Assembly (NCBI RefSeq): GCF_900102265.1
Contig: NZ_FNBH01000002.1
Span: 682,001-746,000, forward strand
Reading direction: 5' to 3'
Length of the DNA stretch: 64,000 bases
DNA from: Epilithonimonas hungarica
Lineage (GTDB): Bacteria > Bacteroidota > Bacteroidia > Flavobacteriales > Weeksellaceae
How positions within the stretch are numbered: position 1 is the stretch's first letter; each line of letters begins with the position of its first letter. A model generated the notes under the pieces. The model worked only from the letters and a program-made list of their open reading frames with translations, ran no database searches and was not told the origin of the DNA. Position numbers and translations under genes: made by a program. Positions 27,386 to 35,759 of this stretch are shown here, piece by piece.

Positions 27386-28069
27386 ATGAAAATCCTTTTT
27401 ACAAAATCACTGGACAGAAAAAAGGTTTCTGAGAAATTGGGAGCTGATTTTTTGGTTGATTTTGTAGAAGTTATCCATACTGAATTTATAAAAACTAAAA
27501 CTTTCGGTTTAAAAAACAATTCACTCATTTTCACAAGTATAAATGGCGTGAAAGCCTTTTTTGAGAATGGATTTTCAGCAAATGAAAATTTCGCAGAACC
27601 GAAGAATTATAATAAAATATACGCTGTTGGTTCGCAGACAAAAAAAGAACTTAGGAAACATAATTTCGGGACTTTCAAACTTTGTAAGAACGCTAATGAA
27701 CTTTCAAATTTCATAACAGAAAATTCTGTGAACGAAAAGTTCCTGCATTTTTGTGGCAATATTGCAATTGATATTCTGGATGAGAAATTGCCCTTGCAAA
27801 ATATTTCTTATAGAAAAATCCCTGTTTATAGGACTGAACTACTTTACCCAAAAATCGATGAGAAATATCAGGCGATAGTTTTCTTCAGTCCGAGTGGAGT
27901 TCGTAGTTTTGCAAAGTTTAATAATTTAGAGAATATGAAGATTTTTTCAATTGGAAAAACAACGACCTCCGAATTGGAAAAACTAACTGATAATAAAATA
28001 ATTACAAGTTCAAAAAATACGCTGGCTGATATTTTAAATTTGATTTCAAAGGCAAGTTCAACTTTCTGA
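27386..28069 (+). CDS. hemD: Uroporphyrinogen-III synthase
   Basis: A 227-residue enzyme closing and inverting ring D of hydroxymethylbilane. HemD sequences are very divergent; here the family shape is seen in SLIFTSINGVKAFFENG, YAVGSQTKKEL, FLHFCGNIAIDIL and AIVFFSPSGVRSFAKF, with the Tyr/Ser-rich active cleft. The call leans on its place between hemC and hemE. It is separated from hemC by 133 nt holding an inverted repeat and from hemE by 137 nt holding the second 80-bp repeat element. Confidence 0.88.
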   Translation: MKILFTKSLDRKKVSEKLGADFLVDFVEVIHTEFIKTKTFGLKNNSLIFTSINGVKAFFENGFSANENFAEPKNYNKIYAVGSQTKKELRKHNFGTFKLCKNANELSNFITENSVNEKFLHFCGNIAIDILDEKLPLQNISYRKIPVYRTELLYPKIDEKYQAIVFFSPSGVRSFAKFNNLENMKIFSIGKTTTSELEKLTDNKIITSSKNTLADILNLISKASSTF

Positions 28070-28109
28070 AAACGTTAATTTGAAAGGCTAAAGTTGTATT
28101 TTGCGAAGC

Positions 28110-28189
28110 GCGCCCCGACTTGAGCGGAAATCCTTTTTACGCAACGAAGTGAAGTGAAAAGATTGGGAGCGGAAGGCGGATAAAGGCGC
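28110..28189. repeat. 80-bp REP/MITE-like palindromic element, copy 2
   Basis: The outer stem GCGCC (28110-28114) / GGCGC (28185-28189) encloses a 70-nt core that differs from copy 1 at three positions. Compared with copy 1 (GCAGC/GCTGC), two stem pairs have changed in a compensatory way. It sits 17 nt before the hemE start, in the leader of that gene. Confidence 0.87.
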
Positions 28190-28206
28190 CCAAAATAATA
28201 TATAAA

Positions 28207-29232
28207 ATGATTAAAAACGACCTATACTTAAAGGCGCTTCGCGGAGAAACCGTGGAAAGACCGCCAGTCTGGATGATGAGACAAGCGGGAAGATACCTGC
28301 CGGAATTCATCGCTTTGCGCGACAAATACGATTTTTTCACAAGATGTCAGACGCCGGAATTGGCTTCGGAAATCACGGTTCAGCCGATCAGAAGATTTCC
28401 TTTGGATGCGGCGATTCTGTTCTCCGATATTTTGGTGGTTCCTCAGGCAATGGGAATCGATTTCAAAATGAAAGAATCTGTTGGACCTTGGCTGGACGAA
28501 CCTATCAGAACTGCTGAACAAGTTGATAACGTAATCATTCCAGATGTAAACGACACGTTAGGTTACGTTTTTGATGCTATAGAAATGACTTTGGAAAAGT
28601 TGGACAATGAGATTCCGTTGATTGGTTTTGCCGGTTCGCCTTGGACGATTTTCTGTTATTGTATCGAGGGAAGAGGTTCTAAGGATTTCAATATTGCGAA
28701 GTCTTTTTGCTTCTTGCAAACGGAAGCGGCGCACAGATTATTGCAAAAAATCACGGACACGACAATTGCCTATTTGAAACGAAAAGTGGAAAAAGGTGTT
28801 TCTGCAGTTCAGGTTTTCGATTCTTGGGGTGGAATGCTTTCACCGGCTGATTATCAGGAATTTTCCTGGCAATATATCAATCAGATTGTTGAAGCTTTGG
28901 CGCCATTAACGCACGTTGTGGTGTTCGGGAAAGGCTGTTGGTTTGCTTTGGAAGATATGACGAAATCTAAAGCTTCTGCAGTTGGTGTCGATTGGACAAT
29001 TACTCCGGAATTAGCAAGGCAATTCACGAATAATGCTGTGACTTTGCAAGGGAATTTTGACCCGTCGAGATTGCACTCGAAGCCGGAAACGATCAGAAAA
29101 ATGGTTCACGAAATGATAAACCGTTTTGGAAAAGACAAATACGTCGTCAATCTCGGACACGGGATTTTACCAAATATTCCGGTTGAAAATGCCGAAGCTT
29201 TTATAAAAGCTGTGGTTGAATGGAAACCATAA
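28207..29232 (+). CDS. hemE: Uroporphyrinogen decarboxylase
   Basis: A 341-residue cytosolic enzyme turning uroporphyrinogen III into coproporphyrinogen III. The hallmark [16 protein letters not shown] is at residues 17-32, followed by [17 protein letters not shown] with the catalytic Asp, and by [16 protein letters not shown] and [18 protein letters not shown] end the barrel. The start follows an 80-bp repeat by 17 nt and a strong terminator follows the stop. hemB and later steps are not in the window. Confidence 0.96.
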   Translation: MIKNDLYLKALRGETVERPPVWMMRQAGRYLPEFIALRDKYDFFTRCQTPELASEITVQPIRRFPLDAAILFSDILVVPQAMGIDFKMKESVGPWLDEPIRTAEQVDNVIIPDVNDTLGYVFDAIEMTLEKLDNEIPLIGFAGSPWTIFCYCIEGRGSKDFNIAKSFCFLQTEAAHRLLQKITDTTIAYLKRKVEKGVSAVQVFDSWGGMLSPADYQEFSWQYINQIVEALAPLTHVVVFGKGCWFALEDMTKSKASAVGVDWTITPELARQFTNNAVTLQGNFDPSRLHSKPETIRKMVHEMINRFGKDKYVVNLGHGILPNIPVENAEAFIKAVVEWKP

Positions 29233-29234
29233 AC

Positions 29235-29265
29235 AAAAAGGAGCAAATTAATTTGCTCCTTTTTT
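29235..29265. terminator. Terminator after hemE, bidirectional
   Basis: AAAAAGGAGCAAAT-TA-ATTTGCTCCTTTTTT is nearly a perfect palindrome, 3 nt after the hemE stop. It also overlaps the stop of the convergent gene at 29264. Confidence 0.92.
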
Positions 29266-29554
29266 ATTCTACTTGTCCTGGTGCAGGTTGTGTTGGTTTC
29301 ACTGCTTCGTTGTTCAATCCATCCTTTCGAGGTTCAAGTCTTTTTCTATTCTTGTCCTCCATTTTTTTGGATTTATCCTGAATTGTAGTCGTATCAATCG
29401 TTCTGTTCATTCCGTTGGGCTGAACAGTTTCCGGAGTTGTTTTATTCATCTTCTTCTCCGTTTTGGTTCTTGTTGTGTCTTGTGGCGGTGTTACCTGCGC
29501 AGTAACAAACATTGCTCCGAAAATTATCAAGCCGCCTGCTATTAACTTTTTCAT
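29264..29554 (-). CDS. Small secreted Thr/Lys-rich protein
   Basis: A 96-residue protein with a signal peptide (about 1-20, ending MFVTAQ) and a low-complexity, charged mature region of about 75 residues rich in Thr, Lys, Asp and Pro (TRTKTEKKMNKTTPETVQ, then RLEPRKDGLNNEAVKPTQ). It is probably intrinsically disordered. I do not recognise a family. Its stop lies within the hemE terminator hairpin, which can act for both genes. Confidence 0.68.
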   Translation of the reverse strand: MKKLIAGGLIIFGAMFVTAQVTPPQDTTRTKTEKKMNKTTPETVQPNGMNRTIDTTTIQDKSKKMEDKNRKRLEPRKDGLNNEAVKPTQPAPGQVE

Positions 29555-29652
29555 AATATTTTTATTTAGTGTACATTATGAAATTCAAACATTACACCAA
29601 TATTATGTTAAATTTGGAAATTATAAGATTTTTGGGAAAACTTTAATATAAC

Positions 29653-30141
29653 TTACTTATCCAAAACTTTTCTCAGTTTTTCTACGAAGACATAAGTTGC
29701 GGGGCAAATCAAAGTGTTCTTAATCGTGAGATTATTGATTTGATAGATTTTCTTCCGGTCTGTGTGAGGATATTCTCTGCAAGCTTTTGGACGAACGTCG
29801 TAAATTGAACAAGTATTGTCATCATTCAGGAAAAAGCAAGGTAAGTTTTGGAGAACTTTATCGTTATCTTCATCAACTCGCAGAAATTTAGACTCAAAAT
29901 CAGCTTGTTTCATCCGAAGATGCTTGGAGATTCTTTCAATGTCTTTTTCTGTGTAAAGCGGACCTGTGGTTTTACAGCAATTCGCACAGCTGAGACAATC
30001 GATTTCTTCAAAAGTTTCTTCATGTTTTTCTAAGACCAAATAATCCAGGTTCTTTGGCGGTTTCTTTTTGAGTCCTTCCAAAAACTTTTTGTGGTCTTTC
30101 TGCTTTTGCTGAGCCTGCTTTTTATAAAATTCGAGATCCAT
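29653..30141 (-). CDS. YkgJ family cysteine-cluster protein
   Basis: A 162-residue cytoplasmic protein with the CxxCxxCC cluster (DCLSCANCCKTTGP) near residue 50 and further Cys in NLPCFFLNDDNTCSIYDVRPKACREYP, the CxxxxxxxxxC pattern of the CxxCxxCC/YkgJ family thought to bind zinc or iron. The function is unknown. It begins 2 nt after the stop of the K+-channel gene in the same direction. Confidence 0.88.
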   Translation of the reverse strand: MDLEFYKKQAQQKQKDHKKFLEGLKKKPPKNLDYLVLEKHEETFEEIDCLSCANCCKTTGPLYTEKDIERISKHLRMKQADFESKFLRVDEDNDKVLQNLPCFFLNDDNTCSIYDVRPKACREYPHTDRKKIYQINNLTIKNTLICPATYVFVEKLRKVLDK

Positions 30142-30143
30142 AA

Positions 30144-31097
30144 TTACGAAATTTCTGGTAATGATGCCGGAAAAGTACTATTAATCAAATCCAGGTTCAG
30201 GACTGTAAATCGATTAGTAGAATCCGGGCCATACATTTTTTCAAATTTTGCACCATAAATGATTTCGTCTGAGGTATAACTTGTTCTCTGTACCACATCG
30301 CTGGAAAATATGCTGTCAAATGCCTTGACATGAACTATAATCTCAATATCAATATTTTTAAGATCTTCCTGCGTCAGGCTATAAAAAGGAGATTCTTCAT
30401 CTATATAATGTACAATTGTCCAATTCAGAATTAATGAAGTAATTTTTGCGACTTCTAATTTCAAGGTGTAAAACGAACTTTTTGTTTCTCCATTTTCTGT
30501 AATTTCAAAGGAAGCCAAAACTGTAATACTCGCATCTGTAAGCGATGTATTTTTGAATGGCGCCATACGGAACATCAGTCCGGATTTATCTTTGTAAGGG
30601 GAAATTAAGGCAATATCACTAAATTGCAGAAATGCACGTGGGCGGGAAAAGCGCCCGTAAAAAAGTCCGGTTGCGATCGCAAATGCTAACAATCCTAAGA
30701 AAGCTTCAAAAGTTGCCACCAAACTAGCCAGGAAACCAACTGGCGCAATCCGTCCGTAACCAACCGTAGTAAATGTCTGGGAACTGAAAAAGAAAACATC
30801 TGTAAATTCATTTTGGAAATTACTTTTGTCGACGCCGGTAAGATGTTCGATTCCAATAGAATAATAAATCAAAGCAAAAATAAAATTCACAACGATATAG
30901 CTTCCAACCAAAAGTCCAATAAACTGCCATCTTTTGAGATTCAGCATCGTGTGATACCAACTGTAACGGTTCAGGATGTTAACGCCTTTCTTTTTTATGT
31001 TCGGATAGCCGTCTTTATTAATAAATCTACCAGAAAAATTATCTCCAAAACCTGTGTCTTTGATTGCTTTTAATCTGGAAAAACTGAATTTTGACAT
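30144..31097 (-). CDS. Inward-rectifier-type (Kir/KirBac) potassium channel
   Basis: A 317-residue membrane protein. TM1 lies at about 58-80, the pore helix and filter at 98-115 with selectivity filter TVGYG (residues 111-115), TM2 at about 121-146. A cytoplasmic beta-sandwich (about 150-300) contains MFRMAPFKNTSLTDASI, a region typical of Kir C-terminal domains. It should assemble as a tetramer for K+ flux. It is flanked by a newly called 55-residue membrane protein upstream (22-nt gap) and the YkgJ gene downstream. Confidence 0.9.
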   Translation of the reverse strand: MSKFSFSRLKAIKDTGFGDNFSGRFINKDGYPNIKKKGVNILNRYSWYHTMLNLKRWQFIGLLVGSYIVVNFIFALIYYSIGIEHLTGVDKSNFQNEFTDVFFFSSQTFTTVGYGRIAPVGFLASLVATFEAFLGLLAFAIATGLFYGRFSRPRAFLQFSDIALISPYKDKSGLMFRMAPFKNTSLTDASITVLASFEITENGETKSSFYTLKLEVAKITSLILNWTIVHYIDEESPFYSLTQEDLKNIDIEIIVHVKAFDSIFSSDVVQRTSYTSDEIIYGAKFEKMYGPDSTNRFTVLNLDLINSTFPASLPEIS

Positions 31098-31119
31098 AAG
31101 TGCAAAATTAGCCGTTTTC

Positions 31120-31287
31120 TCAAGAAAATACTAAATAATATAATCCTCCCCAAATTGCAGAGAAAAAAAACACAAACAGAAATGATGCTTTCATGTCTTG
31201 TCTATTCTTTTTATAAAAATGCTTATAAAGCGTAACCGAAATAAAACCAATGACCACTAAGATTGGCAAAACTGTAAATGTCAACAT
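31120..31287 (-). CDS. Small two-helix membrane protein upstream of the K+ channel
   Basis: A 55-residue frame beginning MLTFTVLPILVVIGFISVTLY and ending FSAIWGGLYYLVFS. It shows two membrane helices (about 1-20 and 35-54) joined by a basic loop KHFYKKNRQDMK. It is 22 nt upstream of the Kir-type gene on the same strand and probably cotranscribed. The helix-loop-helix make-up and good codon pattern support a real gene; no homologue is recognised. It could be an accessory subunit of the channel, but this is inferred from position only. Confidence 0.6.
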   Translation of the reverse strand: MLTFTVLPILVVIGFISVTLYKHFYKKNRQDMKASFLFVFFFSAIWGGLYYLVFS

Positions 31288-31353
31288 AATTATGCTTTTA
31301 CCAAAGATACAAAAACTGATAATAATCTTATTTTCAACTTGATATAAAACCCA

Positions 31354-31361
31354 TAATTTTG
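31354..31361 (+). promoter_or_regulatory. TAnnTTTG -7 promoter element for globin gene, 4 nt before start
   Basis: TAATTTTG is followed by TAAA and then the ATG at 31366. This is one of four cases of exactly 4-nt spacing in the window and predicts a leaderless mRNA. Confidence 0.6.
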
Positions 31362-31365
31362 TAAA

Positions 31366-31746
31366 ATGAAAGATATTACAAATCGTGAAGACGTAGAATT
31401 ACTGGTCAACAAATTCTATAACAAAGTGATAAAAGATGATGTGATCGGATTTTTCTTCACAGATGTTGCAAAGATTGACCTCAGCAAACACCTTCCGAAA
31501 ATGTATAATTTCTGGGAAAGTATTCTGTTAGGAAATCCTGTTTACGAAGGTCATCCCATGGCGAAACATTTTCCAATCAATGAAGTATCGGCTTTGGAAG
31601 AGAGACATTTTAATCGCTGGCTGCAGATCTGGGAAAAAACAGTTCACGAAAACTTTGACGGGGAAAATGCAGAAAATGCGATTAACCGAGCCCTGAACAT
31701 TGCCAGAATTATGAATCATAAAATGGCGAATGCCAGGAAGGAATAG
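31366..31746 (+). CDS. Group III truncated haemoglobin
   Basis: A 126-residue haem protein of the 2/2 globin type. DDVIGFFFTDVAKIDLSKHLPKMYNFWESILLG has the B/C/E-helix pattern of group III globins. The likely proximal His is in the F-helix region LEERHFNRWLQIWEKTVHENF. Roles proposed for such globins are O2/NO handling and redox sensing. The length is typical. A single gene, divergent from the K+-channel operon; the next gene (31771) converges with a 24-nt gap. Confidence 0.9.
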   Translation: MKDITNREDVELLVNKFYNKVIKDDVIGFFFTDVAKIDLSKHLPKMYNFWESILLGNPVYEGHPMAKHFPINEVSALEERHFNRWLQIWEKTVHENFDGENAENAINRALNIARIMNHKMANARKE

Positions 31747-31770
31747 TCGTCAGATCTCCGAAAATCCTCT

Positions 31771-32106
31771 CTAAAATCCAAGATGATGCAACTGACAGTC
31801 TATCCAGTCTGTCAACATATGAAACAATAATCCAACGCCTATAATCCTCGGAATTCCTCTAAAAAATAATAACAGAAAATAAACGCCAATTGCCCAATAC
31901 GTGTGAAGCGGATGAAAATTGATACTGCATCTGTCCGATGAAAAAATCGGTGTGCTGAGCAAATGATCCGCATCTACCAACATGGTCGCCAACATTATGA
32001 AATAAGCTTTTTTCCAATCTTTTCTAAAAAACAGGAAAGCCAGCACAACGGGAAAACCAAAGTGTAAAAAATAATGCAAAAACGGTCTCAGCCAAAAACA
32101 ATCCAT
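31771..32106 (-). CDS. DUF6122-like membrane protein
   Basis: A 111-residue protein with about three or four hydrophobic segments and conserved His residues: LRPFLHYFLHFGFPVV, DADHLLSTPIF, FHPLHTYWAI and HMLTDWIDCQLHHL. The His/Asp pattern in membrane context (DxDH, HPLH) resembles the membrane-bound hydrolase-like DUF6122/YdjM type. The activity is unknown. Its ATG overlaps the stop of the upstream alkD-like gene (TAATG), so it is part of that operon. Confidence 0.75.
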   Translation of the reverse strand: MDCFWLRPFLHYFLHFGFPVVLAFLFFRKDWKKAYFIMLATMLVDADHLLSTPIFSSDRCSINFHPLHTYWAIGVYFLLLFFRGIPRIIGVGLLFHMLTDWIDCQLHHLGF

Positions 32107-32822
32107 TAGATTCTTCCTTTTAAATAATCTTGCCGAAGTTCCCCATCCAGTTTTTCAATAGCATATCGGAGACAAGTTCTTGGCATTTCTTTGTAATGTA
32201 AATTGAGAAAATCCAGCAATTCGGTTTCGTTCATTTTTCCCATTTCCCGGAGAAGCCAGCCGTTGGCTTTGTGCATCAAATCGTGCGGATGTTTCAGGTT
32301 TTTAAGAACGAAGGTTTTGGTTAATTCAAATTGTCCTTTTTTGATGTGATGCATTGTGCCTACAATCGCCATTCGCATCTCCCATATATTTTTGGAATTC
32401 GATAATTTTTCTAAGATTTTAGAATCTTGATTTTCAAAACAATATCGGCCTAAAATCTTGTAACAAGACGTATCTACCAAATCCCAATTATTGATATGTT
32501 TTGTATGATTCAGATAAAAATCGATGATTTCTTTTTGTTGAATTTTATCTTTTGTTTTTTCAAATTTATAAACCAAAATGAGCAAAGCTGTCAAACGATG
32601 TTCGTGAATTTTTGAAGATAAAAGTTTACTGAGCTCATCAAGAGAAATTTTATTATAAAACTCTTTTGCAATACTTCTTTGGTCTGGAACACTCACACCA
32701 ATAAACAAATCGCCTTCACCATATTCACCTTTTCCAGTTTTGAAAAATTTTGGGAAGAATTCTGCCTTTTCGGGAATTGAGAGAATTTCGAGAGCTTGTT
32801 TTATATCATCAACTAATTTCAT
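32106..32822 (-). CDS. DNA alkylation repair enzyme (AlkD-like)
   Basis: A 238-residue all-helical ARM/HEAT-repeat protein of the AlkD family, base-excision glycosylases for alkylated bases. Visible are VSVPDQRSIAKEFYNKI, the INNWDLVDTSCYKILGRY region with the conserved Trp-Asp, and NGWLLREMGK. The length suits the family. It overlaps its upstream neighbour (32819) by 4 nt (ATGA) and the downstream DUF6122-like gene by 1 nt. Confidence 0.86.
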   Translation of the reverse strand: MKLVDDIKQALEILSIPEKAEFFPKFFKTGKGEYGEGDLFIGVSVPDQRSIAKEFYNKISLDELSKLLSSKIHEHRLTALLILVYKFEKTKDKIQQKEIIDFYLNHTKHINNWDLVDTSCYKILGRYCFENQDSKILEKLSNSKNIWEMRMAIVGTMHHIKKGQFELTKTFVLKNLKHPHDLMHKANGWLLREMGKMNETELLDFLNLHYKEMPRTCLRYAIEKLDGELRQDYLKGRI

Positions 32823-33643
32823 TTTAAATTCAGTTTATTCGTAATTTCTTTAACTTCTTCAGCACTGAATTTTCCAGAGATTTGAACCTTACCATTTGTA
32901 ATAGCATCCATCACAACTGGTGCAGAAATTATTTTTTTATTAACAACAATTGCAATTGGTTTCCCTCTATTTTTAAAACTCAAAAGATGAAATAAAGCCG
33001 AGCCTTCTTCATCTAATTCTAGATTAATGATAAGTCGGTTAAGACCATCCAAATTTCCCTTTGCAATTGAGACATTTTTCAAAGAAATTGATGGTGTTTT
33101 AGAAAATCTCATCTTAGAAGCATCTTTCGTTTCATCATTCAAAACTTCGTAAAATCCATCTTGAAGATTGGTTTTTACGGGAACAAAATCATTAGAATCA
33201 AATTTTGAAGATAATTCTTTATTAGATAATTCCGTTTCCAGCTTACTTAGTTTTTCTCCTATCCAAAAGAATTTCTCTTGAATTTTCCCTTGAATGTTTC
33301 CATAATCAGAAGTGTATTTTTTGTACGATGGAGAAGTTATAAATTTATAAAGTTCATTAATCTCATTATCAGTAAAGAATTCCTTATAAACCGCACGAAT
33401 TTGAGTTAAGATTTCCGCATCAGTTAGCTTTGAATCAATTTCATCCCAAAACTCCTTCGGAGCATTCGGATATGCAACCTTCATAGGTTTTATTCCATAC
33501 TCTACAATATTGGCTTTGTAAGCTTCAAAAGTTTGATTTCCAATTATAATGGAATCAATTTTTTGATTTTGAGACAATTGATTTTGAGAAAAAACAAATC
33601 CAAAAATCAACAAATTAAAAAGGCAAAACAGATTTTTCATCAT
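32819..33643 (-). CDS. Secreted protein with C-terminal SecDF P1 head-like domain
   Basis: A 274-residue protein with signal peptide (about 1-19, ending FVFSQ). Its middle (residues 80-130, AVYKEFFTDNEINELYKF then KYTSDYGNI) resembles DUF2059-type helices. The C-terminal 80 residues look like the P1 head subdomain of SecD: NLELDEEGSALFHLLSFKN, then GKPIAIVVNKKIISAPVV and GKVQISGKFSAEEVKE. No SecD membrane part is present. The role is unknown. It overlaps the AlkD gene by 4 nt; the CAT-like gene lies 7 nt upstream, so all may be one transcript. Confidence 0.78.
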   Translation of the reverse strand: MMKNLFCLFNLLIFGFVFSQNQLSQNQKIDSIIIGNQTFEAYKANIVEYGIKPMKVAYPNAPKEFWDEIDSKLTDAEILTQIRAVYKEFFTDNEINELYKFITSPSYKKYTSDYGNIQGKIQEKFFWIGEKLSKLETELSNKELSSKFDSNDFVPVKTNLQDGFYEVLNDETKDASKMRFSKTPSISLKNVSIAKGNLDGLNRLIINLELDEEGSALFHLLSFKNRGKPIAIVVNKKIISAPVVMDAITNGKVQISGKFSAEEVKEITNKLNLK

Positions 33644-33650
33644 TTATAAA

Positions 33651-34280
33651 TTATTTTAAATTTAACTGATTCTGAAACTCTTCAAGATATTTAGCCAGAT
33701 GAAAACCATCCATCAAACCGTGATGCCCTTCTACAGAGACCGGTAACATTTTTCTTCCATTTTTCTCAGAGAATTTTCCAAAAACAATTTTTGGAATAGA
33801 TTCTTTTGGGTCGAAATCTGTTGGATGAAGTAAACCTGTAAAATGCGTCCAGGGCATTGTGGAATGCCGGATATGATTTGGTGGAAGTTCTTCGTTTCTG
33901 ATTCTTAAACCAGTTGAATTTTGAACCTCATTAATTTCTTTTTGGAGATTTTGATTAAAGATTTGAAAATCATCAGAATATTCGAAATAAGAGAAGCCAA
34001 ACGTTCCATCGTTTCTGGCAATTGTAGAACCAACGTGAACGATATCAAACGCTATAACTTCATCATTTACAATCCTATAACCAAATTCCTCAACAGAATT
34101 AATTGCTTTCATTGATTTATGAAGATAATGCGCGAAAAAAGATTCATTGTTATCTTTTGCCAATCGATAAGTCTCTGTACAATCAACTTCTGTAACAATC
34201 CCAAAATAAGGACTTTTCATTCCGGAAAAGAACTCAAAATGTTCTTTTCTTTTCCAGTTTTTTATATCGATAACCTTCAT
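33651..34280 (-). CDS. Chloramphenicol-acetyltransferase-like protein
   Basis: A 209-residue protein of the type A CAT fold (trimeric, acetyl-CoA-dependent). The N-terminus IDIKNWKRKEHFEFF, the middle STMPWTHFTGL and the catalytic-His motif HHGLMDGFHLAKYL near residue 190 are typical. Chromosomal CAT-like genes in Flavobacteriia are widespread, and many need not give resistance. It starts the operon 33651-31771. A palindromic A/T-rich element sits just upstream at 34306-34430. Confidence 0.85.
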   Translation of the reverse strand: MKVIDIKNWKRKEHFEFFSGMKSPYFGIVTEVDCTETYRLAKDNNESFFAHYLHKSMKAINSVEEFGYRIVNDEVIAFDIVHVGSTIARNDGTFGFSYFEYSDDFQIFNQNLQKEINEVQNSTGLRIRNEELPPNHIRHSTMPWTHFTGLLHPTDFDPKESIPKIVFGKFSEKNGRKMLPVSVEGHHGLMDGFHLAKYLEEFQNQLNLK

Positions 34281-34305
34281 TATATAATTTTTGGCTTCTA
34301 GTGAT

Positions 34306-34430
34306 AATTAACCACATAGGCACATAGTTTTTGTCAATTTTCAAGATAAAATAGTTAGACATTTGTTTCTATTTTAACTTTTTCAAAATAAATAATTTGT
34401 TTTTCTATATGTCTATGTGGTTTTTTAATT
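34306..34430. repeat. MITE-like palindromic element, CACATAG family, copy A
   Basis: Terminal inverted repeats AACCACATAGGCACATAG (to 34327) and CTATATGTCTATGTGGTT (from 34405) flank about 77 nt of A/T-rich sequence. It shares the CATAGACACATA core with copy B at 47189-47292. Confidence 0.75.
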
Positions 34431-34444
34431 TTTTTTATTTCAAA

Positions 34445-35728
34445 TTAATGCGTCTCTTCAAGAGTTTGTTCAATGATTTTTTCTTCGGTTGCAATCTTTT
34501 TAGGATTGGCAACTTTCGCAATCGTCAATCCCTGAACTATAATTGAAAACACAACCACACAATAAGTAATACTGATGATAATTTGACTGTACTCATTCAC
34601 AGGTATGGACAAAGCTAATGCAATGGAAACTCCACCACGAATTCCTCCCCAAACCAAGACCTTCACCGTCTGCGGACTGAATCGATATTTGAAAGCCATA
34701 AACTTCGTTGGAACAAAAATCGCAATCCAACGCGCTAAAAGAACAATTAAAATACAAATTCCACCGGCAACAAGATATTCATTTAAGTCTTTGATTAGCA
34801 GCAATTCAAAACCGATAAAAAGGAACAGAACAGCGTTCATTATTTCATCGATCAGTTCCCAGAATTTGATGAGATAATCCTGCGTTTCTGATTTCATTTT
34901 GAAGCTTTCACTGAAATTCCCCATAAATAATCCCGCTGCAACCATCGCCAAAGGTGCTGAAATGTGCATTTCGTGTGCAATCAGATAACCACCCATAACA
35001 ACTGATAACGTGATCAATACAGAAATAATATAGTCATCTACCATCCTCATTGCTCTAGAAGCCGATAATCCCAGAAGAACACCTAAAAGCAATCCTCCGC
35101 CTGCTTCTCGCAGTAATAAAAGCCCAATGTTTTCGACATTCAAATCAATTTCTTTTCCGATTGCCAATTGTAAAACCACGGTAAAAACCACAACCGCCAT
35201 CCCATCATTGAAAAGGGATTCTCCAGCCACTTTGGTTTCCAAGGATTTTGAAACATTCGCCTGCTTCAAAATACTGAGAACCGCCACTGGGTCGGTAGGT
35301 GAAATCAGTGCCCCAAAAACGAGACAATAAATCAACGGCATCTGAATACCAACCAAAGGCAGAAGATAATACACACCAAATCCTACCGCAAATGTTGAAA
35401 TAATAACGCCGACGGTTGAAAACATTACAACCGGACCGAATTGTTCTTTTAAATCTTTGATATTAATATGGATTCCTCCTGCAAAAAGCAGGAAGTTAAG
35501 CATTGCTCCCATCAGAACTTCGGTAAAATCGAAGTTGTGGACTAACTCGGTCAAATGACTGGTGGTTTTTGGTAAGAAATTTTCGCCTGATGCTACCAAG
35601 GTTACAGAAACGATAATGGCGATGACCATTATTCCGATTGTACTTGGCAGCTTTAGAACTCTATAATTGATATATGCGAATAATGAGGCTAAAACGATAA
35701 GAACTGAAAATGAGTAATATAACTCCAT
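34445..35728 (-). CDS. Na+/H+ antiporter (CPA1/NhaP-type)
   Basis: A 427-residue polytopic membrane protein with about twelve hydrophobic segments. Motifs include GALISPTDPVAVLSILKQ (CPA1 family), the ESLFNDGMAVVVFTV region with the conserved ion-binding Asp, and VWGGIRGGVSIALALSIP. It should exchange H+ for Na+ or Li+. No cytoplasmic NAD- or cAMP-binding tail is visible. It stands alone between the palindromic element and the hflX-DUF4919 pair. Confidence 0.9.
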   Translation of the reverse strand: MELYYSFSVLIVLASLFAYINYRVLKLPSTIGIMVIAIIVSVTLVASGENFLPKTTSHLTELVHNFDFTEVLMGAMLNFLLFAGGIHINIKDLKEQFGPVVMFSTVGVIISTFAVGFGVYYLLPLVGIQMPLIYCLVFGALISPTDPVAVLSILKQANVSKSLETKVAGESLFNDGMAVVVFTVVLQLAIGKEIDLNVENIGLLLLREAGGGLLLGVLLGLSASRAMRMVDDYIISVLITLSVVMGGYLIAHEMHISAPLAMVAAGLFMGNFSESFKMKSETQDYLIKFWELIDEIMNAVLFLFIGFELLLIKDLNEYLVAGGICILIVLLARWIAIFVPTKFMAFKYRFSPQTVKVLVWGGIRGGVSIALALSIPVNEYSQIIISITYCVVVFSIIVQGLTIAKVANPKKIATEEKIIEQTLEETH

Positions 35729-35759
35729 TTTATTTATTTTATATAGATTTTTGACCTAG

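Noticed and set aside
33651-34280. CAT-like gene as acquired antibiotic resistance
   Set aside because: It sits in a chromosomal operon with ordinary base composition and no mobile gene; a native acetyltransferase is more likely.
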